DNA of 64,000 bases from Ferrimicrobium acidiphilum DSM 19497 (GTDB taxonomy: Bacteria > Actinomycetota > Acidimicrobiia > Acidimicrobiales > Acidimicrobiaceae): positions 43,387-107,386 of the forward strand of contig NZ_JXUW01000007.1 in NCBI RefSeq assembly GCF_000949255.1, read 5' to 3'. Within the stretch, counting starts at the first letter, position 1, and the number at the start of each line of letters is the position of its first letter. The translations under genes were made by a program, and so were the position numbers. Positions 7,391 to 16,044 of this stretch are shown piece by piece. The notes beneath the pieces were generated by a model, which worked only from the letters and a program-made list of their open reading frames with translations, was not told the origin of the DNA and made no database searches.

Positions 7391-8796
7391 AGCGGTGGCT
7401 CCTCGGATGTGTGCCTTCGAACTGACGCCACGAGGGTCAGGCGAATACCGCCTCCGTGCCTTGGAGCTACTTCGAGATGGCCGCCAAGTTCGGCTACCCG
7501 TTGGCGCATGCCGCTGATTCCACTTGATATATGGTCGCTGTTTAGCAGAAGTTCCTGAAGCGTGGCGAGGTCAGAACTGCTGTCATCTGCTACAGAGATG
7601 CGCAGCGTCCGCGTGGATGCCCAAAGGGACACCCAAATGTGTTTCGCGTTGCCGTGGCGCATTGCGTTGAAGATCGCCTCTTGAACGAAGTGAAATGCGG
7701 TATGTTCCTCGGTCGGTAGTAGTAGTGCGAGTGCCCCGTGTTGACGTACCGTTAGCTGGATCTGAGACTGAAGCATCTGAGCCAGGTTTTGGAGGGCGGC
7801 GAACAGGCCACCGTTTTCTCCCGTCATACACGAGAGTTCAAAAATGGTGGTCCGTACTCGTGCAAGTGCGCTGCGACTGAGTTCGTGAGTAGATGTGAGC
7901 CGTTCGAAAAGAGCTCCTTTTGGGTCCACTGTGCGTCGACACCATTCGAGATTCATCCCGATACTTATCAAGTGCTGAACGACGCTATCGTGAAGTTCGG
8001 TAGCGATTCGAGTGCGTTCGGATGCGATAAGGTGGTGCTGTCGTTCTTGCAGAAGTTCAAGACGAGTCGTTTGGAGCTGCTTAGACTTTTCGCTGGCATC
8101 CTTCCTCTCGCGGGCTGCCTCTTTGCGAAGAAACTCGCTCTCACGATAGAATGCGACATTGCGTACCGATACTACGATCTGCTGCGCTAAGATCTGCAGG
8201 ATAGCGATGTCGGCCCGGTCGACGAGAGATGGTCGTCGGAGTAGGACGACTAAGACTCCCAGCTCGGTATCCTCAGCCAAGAGGGGCACGGCAAGGCCAA
8301 CACAGAGCAGGCTGGTTATTGCATCCTGGATCAGGGCGACTCGTTTGGAGTTCTCGGTTAGCTGCACGGGGGTGCGTGAGCGTACGGCAGCCGAGGCGAG
8401 GCGGTCAGCAAGTGGTGGCAAGGGGTCGTCCCCGATGACTTCGATGCCTTCGACTAGTGCTATGGTCTCAAACGGTGTACTGTCTCCGTGAGGTGCACCA
8501 GGAATTATCGCAACAAAATTGGCATCAAAGTGGCGTGAAGCAGCGAGCAGGACCGCTCCATCAAGATCGCGGGCGCCTTCGGCGGTAGCGCAGAATGCGG
8601 TAGAAATCTCCCGAAGTGCGGTGATTGAACGCTCTAAGTCAGCTTCGGTGCGTCGCCATGCCGCATAAAAGTTCGACTTGCTTGAGTGCACTCCGGTGAG
8701 GTGCTCAAGCCACTCGTCACCCTCTCGGTCGGGAGGGCCTGGCAACTGATCATTAGTAGGTGACTCAGAGCGCTGCGACACAGATCTCACAGACAT
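7384..8796 (-). CDS. Cytoplasmic sensor histidine kinase with GAF domain (NarL-partner type)
   Basis: 470 residues, no membrane segment. Order: variable N-terminus, GAF-like sensor (about 70-215), a charged coiled coil (215-255), the HisKA_3 dimerisation domain with phospho-acceptor His269 in ELHDSVVQHL, and an HATPase domain (about 355-460) with FVQEAIFNAMRHGNA as N-box and GGGIRLTL near the end. It overlaps the alcohol dehydrogenase by 32 bases upstream and the response regulator by 7 downstream, so all three are co-transcribed and probably translationally coupled. The ligand cannot be read; the pairing with an ErcA-like dehydrogenase suggests an alcohol, aldehyde or redox signal. Confidence 0.92.
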   Translation of the reverse strand: MSVRSVSQRSESPTNDQLPGPPDREGDEWLEHLTGVHSSKSNFYAAWRRTEADLERSITALREISTAFCATAEGARDLDGAVLLAASRHFDANFVAIIPGAPHGDSTPFETIALVEGIEVIGDDPLPPLADRLASAAVRSRTPVQLTENSKRVALIQDAITSLLCVGLAVPLLAEDTELGVLVVLLRRPSLVDRADIAILQILAQQIVVSVRNVAFYRESEFLRKEAARERKDASEKSKQLQTTRLELLQERQHHLIASERTRIATELHDSVVQHLISIGMNLEWCRRTVDPKGALFERLTSTHELSRSALARVRTTIFELSCMTGENGGLFAALQNLAQMLQSQIQLTVRQHGALALLLPTEEHTAFHFVQEAIFNAMRHGNAKHIWVSLWASTRTLRISVADDSSSDLATLQELLLNSDHISSGISGMRQRVAELGGHLEVAPRHGGGIRLTLVASVRRHTSEEPPLC

Positions 8797-9997
8797 CCTC
8801 AGCCGTCAGTGCTCGCGGATTGGTGGTTATGTAGGCATCGTGGAGTGCGTTTTCGGCGAACCTTGGTATATGTTCTCTCCTCACTCCGATCGAGCTGAGG
8901 TTGCTTGGTATCCCTACCTCAGCCGCTATATGCTGCACCCGGTCGGCAAGAAGTTCGACAGTACACCGTGGATTGGATAGGTCCGCCGTGATGCCAAGTG
9001 CTTCGGCTATATCCAAATAACGGTACGGGTGAGTCGCGCCATTAAACCTAATAACGTGTGGTAGCAGTATTGCATTCAACATTCCGTGATGCAGATCTAG
9101 AAAACCTCCGATTTGGTGAGAGATGGCGTGTGTGGCACCTAAGAGGGCATTGGAAAAGGCGAGGCCCGCCTGCAAGCTCGCACGGGCGACTCCCTCTCGA
9201 GCGGCAAGATCGTTAGGGTTCTCAAGCGACACAAACAGGTGCTTGGAGATGCTCTGGACTGCCGAGAGGGCATGAGCATCCCCCAAAAAGTTGGCTCCTT
9301 TCGACACATAGGCCTCTATCGCGTGGGCAAGGGCGTCAATGGCTGTGTACGCGCTGATGTCCTGAGGCATCGTGGTCAGTAGATACGGGTCTGTGATAGA
9401 GATGTCGGGGACAAGGACCCGGCCGCCTATGGTTACCTTCAGTCGTCGAGTGGTATCGGTTACGACACAGAACTGTGAAACATCTGCGCCTGTTCCTCCG
9501 GTTGTTGGCACCATTACCATCGGTGGAACCGGAGATGTGATTCGATCCACGCCCTCGTAGTCAAGAATACCGCCCTCGTTGGTGCTAAGTACTGCAATTG
9601 CCTTTGCGGCGTCGATAGGACTGCCGCCGCCGATGGCGACAACGGAGTCGCAGGCGGTTTCGCGGAAACGTTCCAGACCGCGAGCGACATCGGTATCCTT
9701 CGTATTTGAGCTCACCCCGTCCCATACGGTGGCCTCGACGCCGGATTCGCCGATGTGTACGAGAGCGCGTTCTACCCATCCGGCAGCGCAGACGCCCGGG
9801 TCAGTCACCAGTAGGGGATGTGTCGCCCCAGTACGCCGTAGCGCATCCCCAACCTCGGCAAGCGATCCGACACCGAAGATAATCTCAGGCACCAAGTATT
9901 TGAGCATGCGATGTCTCGGATATGTCGTTATCTTCTTACCCGTTAGCAGTTCGTCGATATCCTTTTGACCTGGCATCACTGCAATCGTTCGTGCCAC
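8765..9997 (-). CDS. Iron-containing alcohol dehydrogenase, ErcA-like
   Basis: 410 residues, group III (Fe-dependent) alcohol dehydrogenase. The N-terminal half binds NAD (VTDPGVCAAGWV, VAIGGGSPIDAAKA, VPTTGGTGADVSQF); the C-terminal helical half has metal-ligand histidines in DALAHAIEAY and HQIGGFLDLHHGMLNAILLPH. Phrases such as GVDRI..P and TTGGTGADVSQF strongly recall ErcA, the dehydrogenase-like protein of the Pseudomonas ethanol-oxidation regulatory network; that is from memory. Being first in an operon with a NarL-type kinase and regulator supports a sensing or regulatory role as well as catalysis. The start is GTG 9997 with AAGGGG 6-7 bases upstream. About 25 residues precede the conserved core, longer than usual. 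Confidence 0.88.
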   Translation of the reverse strand: MARTIAVMPGQKDIDELLTGKKITTYPRHRMLKYLVPEIIFGVGSLAEVGDALRRTGATHPLLVTDPGVCAAGWVERALVHIGESGVEATVWDGVSSNTKDTDVARGLERFRETACDSVVAIGGGSPIDAAKAIAVLSTNEGGILDYEGVDRITSPVPPMVMVPTTGGTGADVSQFCVVTDTTRRLKVTIGGRVLVPDISITDPYLLTTMPQDISAYTAIDALAHAIEAYVSKGANFLGDAHALSAVQSISKHLFVSLENPNDLAAREGVARASLQAGLAFSNALLGATHAISHQIGGFLDLHHGMLNAILLPHVIRFNGATHPYRYLDIAEALGITADLSNPRCTVELLADRVQHIAAEVGIPSNLSSIGVRREHIPRFAENALHDAYITTNPRALTAEDVCEICVAAL

Positions 9998-10055
9998 GAC
10001 TTCCCCTTTTCGCGTCCCGGTAAGAACTGATGATAGCAGATCAGATTGGTCAAGC

Positions 10056-10494
10056 GTTATCAGATGACTTCGGTATAAAAGACATCGCGGTTGCAGTCGG
10101 CGACGAGCTGGCGTCGATCCCCGAGGGCCTCAGCAAAGAATGCGGCTAAGTTTTCTTGGGTATAAGAGGCGCCGCGCTTGTTGGCACCTTTCCCGATGGT
10201 GGCACAGTCGCCGGAGACGAAGGCAAGATCGTTGGCCCGACGGACGAAGTGGATGCTTCAGGATACAAAATTTTGGCCTGGGCGAGACCTTCGTTGTAGT
10301 TGCTATAGGCGTTCAGCAAAGGTACGGATAGCTCCCTTGATGGTGGCCCAGTAGACGGACGTGGCAACGGCGTGAGTGGCTTCCGCATCACCCAAATCCG
10401 GGTGGCCAGCCGAAGGTTCTTCGGAGCCGAAGTGGTAATCAGAGGCATCACGAATCTTACGTGCATCAGAGTGCCTCGCGGATACTGGCGGCAA
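10056..10494 (-). pseudogene. Remnant of an unidentified gene
   Basis: Minus-strand frames contain protein-like sequence in two pieces separated by a frameshift near 10310: one with DASDYHFGSEEP and SVYWATIKGAIRTFAERL, the next with YSNYNEGLAQAKILYPEA and, in a further frame, NDLAFVSGDCATIGKGANK, LAAFFAEALGDRRQL and a final VADCNRDVFYTEVI before a stop near 10060. The pieces read like the C-terminal third of a soluble protein that has lost frame several times. I do not recognise the family. It is cut on its 5' side by RepB copy 2. Confidence 0.45.
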
Positions 10495-10832
10495 GTTGGC
10501 TCTAGAGCTCTTAAATAAAGGTCATGAGTTTGCATCAGTGCAGCTCTGAGCTGGTATTGTGTTCAGCAGTTGTCGGGAACATTCAGGATTCCGTGACATT
10601 TTCTGTGACACGAATTGGTAGCCAAGTAGATCGCAGCAAGGCTCTCAACTACATCCGGACTGGACAACACCTGATGCTCTCCAGCAGCAAGATTGCCCGG
10701 CATGAGTCTAGCGCCCACCATAACTGGTCGCTTCTGAAGTCGGATCGGTTTTCACTTCAAAACACGCTTCCCGTGTCTATTATGGTCTGTCCTCCCACAT
10801 GAGAGGTGGATCTCATAGGGTTCACCACTCCA
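10495..10832 (+). repeat. RepB copy 2
   Basis: Second full-length copy, from AGTTGGC to CCACTCCA, same orientation as copy 1. It differs by scattered substitutions and a deletion of about 12 bases after GGGAACATTCA. It separates the alcohol/formaldehyde cassette from the IS remnants and the CoA-transferase cassette. Confidence 0.8.
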
Positions 10833-10837
10833 CCCCC

Positions 10838-11163
10838 TGTCGCCATACGATGGATATGCAGATCGCGGGTCACTCTCCCATGCAAAGAAAGTCGTCGCTG
10901 CTCTCAGAATGGTGACCGTCTGTTCGAGCTCGGCGTTCCTTCGCTTGAGTTCGCGGATCCAAGCGGCCTGCTCAGTGCGACGCCCTCTCTTGGTCGGTAT
11001 CGACCCGACTTTGACGCACCCACTTACGGCGCGTCTCGGCGCTCATCCCGAGGAGAGCTGGGACCGTGGTGATCGCTGCCCATTCCGAAGAGTAGTCGCT
11101 CCGGTGATCGATTACCAGTCGAACCGCCTTCTCCTTTGTCTCCTTATCCCATCTCTTTGCCAT
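10838..11163 (-). pseudogene. IS3-family orfA transposase remnant
   Basis: From ATG 11163 the frame gives MAKRWDKETKEKAVRLV and LLGMSAETRRKWVRQ, the helix-turn-helix of IS3 OrfA, then hits a stop after a one-base shift near 10985. In the shifted frame the leucine-zipper tail resumes (TEQAAWIRELKRRNAELEQ, then TILRAATTFFA). The orfB that should follow is absent; RepB copy 2 begins right beyond the end. Frameshifted and 3' truncated, hence non-autonomous. Confidence 0.8.
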
Positions 11164-11200
11164 GATGCCATCCTTATCGCTAAAGAAGGTGTGCACCAAA

Positions 11201-11587
11201 TCCGGGTTGGCTCAAGGCGAGGTGTGTTACCTCGACTACGCGGGCATGAGCGTACCCATCTATGATCCAGTCACCAAAGCGGTAGCCTTCATGGCAGCCA
11301 TCCTTGTCGCTACTCTTGCCTACTTTGGCTACAACTATGCCAAGGCTGAGCGGGCTCAATCCGAGGAGTGCTTTGTCAATGGGATCGTACGGGCCCTCAC
11401 CTTCTTTGGGGGTGTGGTGGCCACCCTGTTGCCAGATAACTTGAGGGCAGAAGTCATCAGCCACACGCAAACGACTATCCGGCCCTCTCGGGCAATCATG
11501 GGAGTGGCTAGCTATTACCAACTCTTCGTAGATCCAACGCGGGTTCGCCGGCCCCGCGATAAGGCCAAAGTCGACTCTCGGCGATAA
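11201..11587 (+). pseudogene. IS21-family IstA transposase fragment
   Basis: The frame GEVCYLDYAGMSVPIYDP, then FFGGVVATLLPDNLRAEV and RVRRPRDKAKVDSRR is the central DDE (rve) core of IstA, with catalytic aspartates in DYAG and PDN. The N-terminal helix-turn-helix and the C-terminal half are missing, and no istB follows. It lies head-to-head with the IS3 orfA remnant, showing successive insertions at this junction between the two cassettes. Confidence 0.8.
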
Positions 11588-11784
11588 GAGTGTGAACAGT
11601 TGGTCGATAGTGATCTTGCTGAAGTCGCTGGTTGTCGAAAAATTCAGTGACCACTTCCCACGTGGCTCGGCTAGGACCGACCCAAAGGATCGGTCAAGCC
11701 TTCTACATGACTGAGGTTCTGTAGCTGCTCGATGCTCGGGGCAATCCGCCGCAGCGGCCACGGCGGCCAATTTTACGTATCTCC

Positions 11785-11813
11785 TTGACTTTCATCCAAC
11801 AAAGCGTTAGACT
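11785..11813 (+). promoter_or_regulatory. Sigma-70-type promoter of the IclR gene (leaderless)
   Basis: TTGACT (11785-11790), a 17-base spacer and TAGACT (11808-11813), with GTG 11821 seven bases further. The predicted transcript starts at or next to that GTG. This also explains why an upstream in-frame TTG at 11785 should not be used as the start: it is the -35 box. Confidence 0.65.
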
Positions 11814-11820
11814 TCCCCGT

Positions 11821-12591
11821 GTGCACAATATGGACGCGGCACCCACATTGCGGACAAGGCAGCCAGGGTCCGAGATTGCTGTGCTCGCGAAGATGGCGCA
11901 GCTCTTGGACGTGCTAGCAAGCCAGCCGACACTGACATCCGCGGAGTTGGGCAGCCGACTGGGTATGCCGCGAACCACGGTCCACCGCATCATCCAGACT
12001 TTGGTCGCCCAAGAGATGCTTACGCCAACACACGAGCCTGGCCCGCGTCTAATCCGCTGGTCCCAGAGAGCTCTACAGGTAGGGGGCCTTCGTAGCGCGA
12101 GCGGTCCGGTCTTGGACCGACTGGTAAAGACATTCGGAGAGACTACCAGCGTCTTCGTCCCCAGTGGAGCAACCCGAATCTGTATCGCACGGCGCAAGGG
12201 TACCGAGGCGGTGAGACACAACATAAACGTAGGAGACTCCGTCCCAATACACGTGGGATCTGCGGGCCGGATCCTCTTGACTTGGCTCGAGGATGAGGAG
12301 CGCGAAGCCTTGATCGAGAACTCGCATCGGCTATCTGGAGTAGCTATCGTTCAACCAATTCCAGACTGGACAGAGATACGTCGACAAGGCTGGACTGCGA
12401 CCATTGGAGAGCGTGATCCCGTTCTTGCTTCAGTAAGCGTTCCTGTGTTCGGACCAGACATGAGGGTAATAGCGGCACTGTCTCTCTCTGGACCGCGACT
12501 GCGGTTTTCCGAGGATCGCATCGTAACTGCTGCAGAGGCTTTAAAACATGAGGCGGCACTAATCAGTGCCCAGATTGAGGTAGATCAATGA
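11821..12591 (+). CDS. IclR-family transcriptional regulator
   Basis: About 256 residues. An N-terminal winged helix-turn-helix (LASQPTLTSAELGSRLGM, then RTTVHRIIQTLV) is followed by the IclR ligand-binding domain (VRHNINVGDSVPIHVGSAGR, ASVSVPVFGP, IAALSLSGP). The start is taken as GTG 11821, seven bases after a TAGACT -10 box, giving a leaderless message; ATG 11830 is an alternative. The gene precedes, in the same direction, a CoA-transferase, a broken amidohydrolase, an HMG-CoA-lyase-type enzyme and a carrier, so it is the probable local regulator. IclR proteins usually sense the substrate or an intermediate of the pathway they control. Confidence 0.9.
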   Translation: MHNMDAAPTLRTRQPGSEIAVLAKMAQLLDVLASQPTLTSAELGSRLGMPRTTVHRIIQTLVAQEMLTPTHEPGPRLIRWSQRALQVGGLRSASGPVLDRLVKTFGETTSVFVPSGATRICIARRKGTEAVRHNINVGDSVPIHVGSAGRILLTWLEDEEREALIENSHRLSGVAIVQPIPDWTEIRRQGWTATIGERDPVLASVSVPVFGPDMRVIAALSLSGPRLRFSEDRIVTAAEALKHEAALISAQIEVDQ

Positions 12592-12634
12592 TCGGTGCTC
12601 TGAACAGCACCTACACAGACAGACGGAGGCAACG

Positions 12635-13840
12635 GTGAAGGAAGCCATGGCTCTGGAAGGGCTTATGGTCCTAGAGTTTGGTCAACTGGTGGCTGCTCCG
12701 TCAGCCGGGCGCATTTTAGCCGACTTCGGCGCTAAGGTGATCAAGGTGGAGCCGCCAGATGGCGATCCCCTGCGTCACTGGGGAGAGGGTGCTCCTGACG
12801 CCGATTCCTGGTGGTGGTATACCCAGGCGAGAAATAAACGTCTGATCAGCATCGACCTTAAGACGGTTGAAGGACGAGGAGTAGCCCGAGAGTTAGCTAA
12901 GCGCTGTGATATACTCATCGAAAACCTACTTCCAGGACGACTTGAGGCATGGCATCTCGGTTATGATCAAGTGGTCGCCGAGAACCCTTCCATCATCTAC
13001 GCGAGTATCTCAGGATTCGGCCAATCGGGACCGTATCGGGACCGGGCCGGATTTGGAAATATTGCCGAGTCGATGGGCGGCATCAGATATATAACCGGTT
13101 TTCCTGATCGCCCTCCCCTGCGAACGGGGGTCTCTGTTGGCGATGAGTTAGCCGCACTTCAGGCGGTCATCGGCATTCTAACCGCGCTGCATCGCCGCAA
13201 TCAAGATCCCGAAGGTCACGGGGACTTCGTAGATGTGGCTCTGACCGAGGCGGTACTCAGCATCACTGAGGGGTTGTTGCCGGAGTACCTCAATGCGGGA
13301 CTCGTCCAAGAACGCACTGGAAACCAGCTCCTCCGCGCGGCCCCATCTAACATATACCCAACTGCCGACGAGAGGTGGATCGCCATCGGAGCGAACACTC
13401 TCGGTACTTTTGGGAAGTTGGCAGAGGCCATGGGCCGACCAGACCTGAAAGCCGATGCTCGGCTTTCAACCAATGAGGGCCGTGTCGAACAGGTTGAAAA
13501 GTTGGACGCAGATATCGCCAAGTGGACGCAACAGCACGAGCTTCATACCCTAGTTAATCTGTTAGCCGAGTTCGGAGTACCCGCTGGTCCTGTTATGGAT
13601 GCCGAGCAGATCGCAGAAGACCCCCAAATCCAGGATCGTGACATGATCCAATACGTGTCGATTGAGGACGGTGAAAGGGTTGGAATGCTCAATGTTGTAC
13701 CAAGGTTGACGAATACTCCAGGCCAGGTTCGGTGGGCGGGCGGAAGGGTTGGACAACACACCAACGCAGTGCTGAGCGAGGTTCTCGAGTACCCTCCGGA
13801 TGTTATCGATCACCTCCGCGCCGTTGGCGCGGTCAGGTAA
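12635..13840 (+). CDS. Family III CoA-transferase (CaiB/BaiF)
   Basis: 401 residues, standard for the family, which moves CoA between carboxylic acids through an enzyme-bound aspartyl-CoA thioester. Seen: LEFGQLVAAPSAGRILADFGAKVIKVEPP at the start (read as two adjacent motifs), NKRLISIDLK, ENLLPGRLEAWHLGY, SGFGQSGPYRDRAGF and GDFVDVALTEAVL. The start is GTG 12635 with GGAGG five bases upstream; ATG 12647 is an in-frame alternative. As it is followed by an HMG-CoA-lyase-type gene, the likely job is activation of a branched hydroxy-acid such as citramalate or 3-hydroxy-3-methylglutarate before cleavage. The substrate is inference. Confidence 0.9.
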   Translation: MKEAMALEGLMVLEFGQLVAAPSAGRILADFGAKVIKVEPPDGDPLRHWGEGAPDADSWWWYTQARNKRLISIDLKTVEGRGVARELAKRCDILIENLLPGRLEAWHLGYDQVVAENPSIIYASISGFGQSGPYRDRAGFGNIAESMGGIRYITGFPDRPPLRTGVSVGDELAALQAVIGILTALHRRNQDPEGHGDFVDVALTEAVLSITEGLLPEYLNAGLVQERTGNQLLRAAPSNIYPTADERWIAIGANTLGTFGKLAEAMGRPDLKADARLSTNEGRVEQVEKLDADIAKWTQQHELHTLVNLLAEFGVPAGPVMDAEQIAEDPQIQDRDMIQYVSIEDGERVGMLNVVPRLTNTPGQVRWAGGRVGQHTNAVLSEVLEYPPDVIDHLRAVGAVR

Positions 13841-13852
13841 CGGGTTTGTGCA

Positions 13853-14663
13853 ATGGGAAAGTGGTATATCACAGCGGAACTCTCTTACCTTCACGGAGAG
13901 CCGTATAGGAACGAGAGTTCTTACATTGAGGGCGACGACCTGGGAGAACGAGAGCTTCACCTAGATCCAGATTGCCTACTATGGCCAGGTTTCGTCGACT
14001 TCAACACACATCTGGCATCCGATGGTGAACGCAATCTCGGCCTTCATCCCAGCGATCTAATATGTTTTGGTGTCTCTGGGGCTGCCGATATAGGTACACT
14101 CGGATGCGACTACATCTCTACGGTGAGCACAACAGTGATGAACTTTCCCCGTAAGCAATGCATCTCACTGTTGCCTCAGGGGCTGATAGCCCATCCGATC
14201 CCTCCTCGCCACCAAGGCATGATACCGGAGGCAGGGGAGCAAATCCATCAGGTGTGCCAACCCTCGGGAGGAGACGTTCTCGGCATTAAGATCCGGCCTG
14301 GTCAGTACGGCCGCCGCGACGACCGGGCGCTCCTAGCCGGCGGTGTTTGTGCCGCGGACAGTCTTGGAGTGCGACTCATGGTGCACTTCACCGACACCTT
14401 CCTCCTGTTGGCGTCGATTGTCGCCGCGCTGCAGCCGAGAGATGTCCTTACCCGCGTCTTTCATGGCCTCTTGGGGCCAATTCTGGTCAACGACTACTCT
14501 GATTCGGCTATCGCTGATGCTGTCTTTCGCGGAATCGTGTCGGATGTCGGTCACAGATCCACCCACATTTTCCGGTCAGCATTCCAACGGGTACGGGCCG
14601 AGATTTGCTGGCAGACATGATGAGCATCGACATCACGCGACATACTCTCAAACAGGCTCCGGC
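13853..14663 (+). pseudogene. Frameshifted amidohydrolase (dihydroorotase-like metallohydrolase)
   Basis: It starts 12 bases after the CoA-transferase. The frame to about 14580 reads like the amidohydrolase superfamily: LWPGFVDFNTHL near the metal-binding region (a degenerate form of the PGFIDxHxH motif), GIKIRPGQYG, LGVRLMVHFTD and RVFHGLLG. After SDVGH the main frame stops making sense, and the expected continuation (LADMMSIDITRHTL) appears in another frame beginning near 14600. What follows to 14844 no longer matches the family. At least one frameshift and a lost C-terminus make it a probable pseudogene. The metal motif is itself weakened (NTHL for HxH), so decay may have started earlier. 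Confidence 0.7.
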
Positions 14664-14927
14664 TTTTTGCCCCGCTGTTTCCTGTTCAAAGGCTGAAACT
14701 GTGGGTCTTGACTGGTACAAGATCTGTCGGTCAAGCGTCGCAAAGCACTCCGGTTTATCGGGCTTGAAATGGCTACGAGAGTCGCTGCGGTACTGCAACT
14801 ACGCTGCGATTCGGTGGCATTGGGAGATTCGCATGCCAAATTGATAGAGGGCGCGTAGGTGGAATCCGGTAGTTGTGATCTAAGGGGGGTCGTCTGAGTT
14901 GGTAAGCAACATAGAGGGAGGTAGCCA

Positions 14928-15812
14928 ATGACGGAAGCTCTTGTAATTACAGATGTGACGCCACGCGACGGGTTGCAGGATGCGACTGGTTTTGTCCCGA
15001 TAGAGGATAAGGTCGCCTTGGTCGAAGGCTTGGTATCGTCAGGCTTTACACACATAGAAGTAACTTCGTTTATGCATCCGCTCCGAATCCCCATGCTTCC
15101 CGATGGCGACCTGCTCGTCCCGCGCGTGGCGCAACTGTCTCAGTACCTAGTGGCGTTGGCGCCTAATATCAGGGGTGTCGAACGCGCCGTCGCCGCGGGT
15201 GTTCCAGCTGTAATGTTGGTCGCCTCGGCAAGCGAGAGTCATAATCAGGCCAATCTCAATCGTTCGAGAACAGAGACGATAGCGATACTGGCTGAGGCGG
15301 CGCACTACGCGCATTCGCAGGGACTCCGTGTACACGGAGCCATAAGCACCGCCTTTGAGTGCCCATTTGAAGGCTCGGTTCCTGTAGCCCAGGTGGCGGA
15401 GATGGCGGAAGCTTATCAACAGATGGGTATAGAGACGTTGAATCTCGCAGATACCCTAGGCACCGCCACGCCGAGGATGGTAAAGGAGCGGATCCGAGTG
15501 GTGCGGGAGGTGACAGATGCCGCTATACCGTTGGGGTTGCATCTCCATGACCGACAGGGATGGGCACTCGCCAACGTCGCGATGGCCTATGAATGGGATG
15601 TCCGCCACTTCGAATCTGCACTCGGCGGTCTCGGTGGATGCCCCTATGCCCCGGGGGCAGCTGGGAACATAGATACGGAAAGGCTTGTGGCGTTCTTCGA
15701 GGCTCAGGGAATAGATACAGGCGTTGATCTCGATGGGCTAGCCTCCCTTCGCCGACAGCTTCTTAGCGTCATCGCAAAGCGTCTTCCTGCACCAGAAAAG
15801 GAGGCCTCATGA
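14928..15812 (+). CDS. HMG-CoA-lyase-family enzyme (hydroxymethylglutaryl-CoA or citramalyl-type lyase)
   Basis: 294 residues, TIM-barrel aldolase of the HMGL-like family. Seen: TDVTPRDGLQDA with the catalytic Arg-Asp pair, GFTHIEVTSFMHP, NLADTLGTATP, LHLHDRQGWALAN with metal-ligand histidines, and the family signature GLGGCPYAPGAAGNI with its active-site cysteine. The start ATG has AGGGAGG 7 bases upstream. The reaction is retro-Claisen/aldol cleavage of a 3-hydroxyacyl-CoA; true HMG-CoA lyase gives acetyl-CoA plus acetoacetate, and relatives cleave citramalyl-CoA. Next to a CoA-transferase and a carrier it completes a short import-activate-cleave route. Which hydroxy-acid is used is not decidable by eye. 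Confidence 0.88.
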   Translation: MTEALVITDVTPRDGLQDATGFVPIEDKVALVEGLVSSGFTHIEVTSFMHPLRIPMLPDGDLLVPRVAQLSQYLVALAPNIRGVERAVAAGVPAVMLVASASESHNQANLNRSRTETIAILAEAAHYAHSQGLRVHGAISTAFECPFEGSVPVAQVAEMAEAYQQMGIETLNLADTLGTATPRMVKERIRVVREVTDAAIPLGLHLHDRQGWALANVAMAYEWDVRHFESALGGLGGCPYAPGAAGNIDTERLVAFFEAQGIDTGVDLDGLASLRRQLLSVIAKRLPAPEKEAS

Positions 15813-16044
15813 ATTGAAACTGCGTCAATAACCACGAATGTTGATTCAATAGGTAAGGGGCAATGGTCATCAAGCGCAATGCCACTCGGCTAAGGCGTTT
15901 ATTTGCCAAATGTAGTCCATCTCGTGAGTCGGTTAAGTCTAAGTGTTGGATGACGGGTGGTGATAGTCAGTGTAAGGCAGCGCCTCTTACTCCAATTAAT
16001 GACTCGGCCATCGACTACCGAACATAAACATGAAAGGTACAAGC

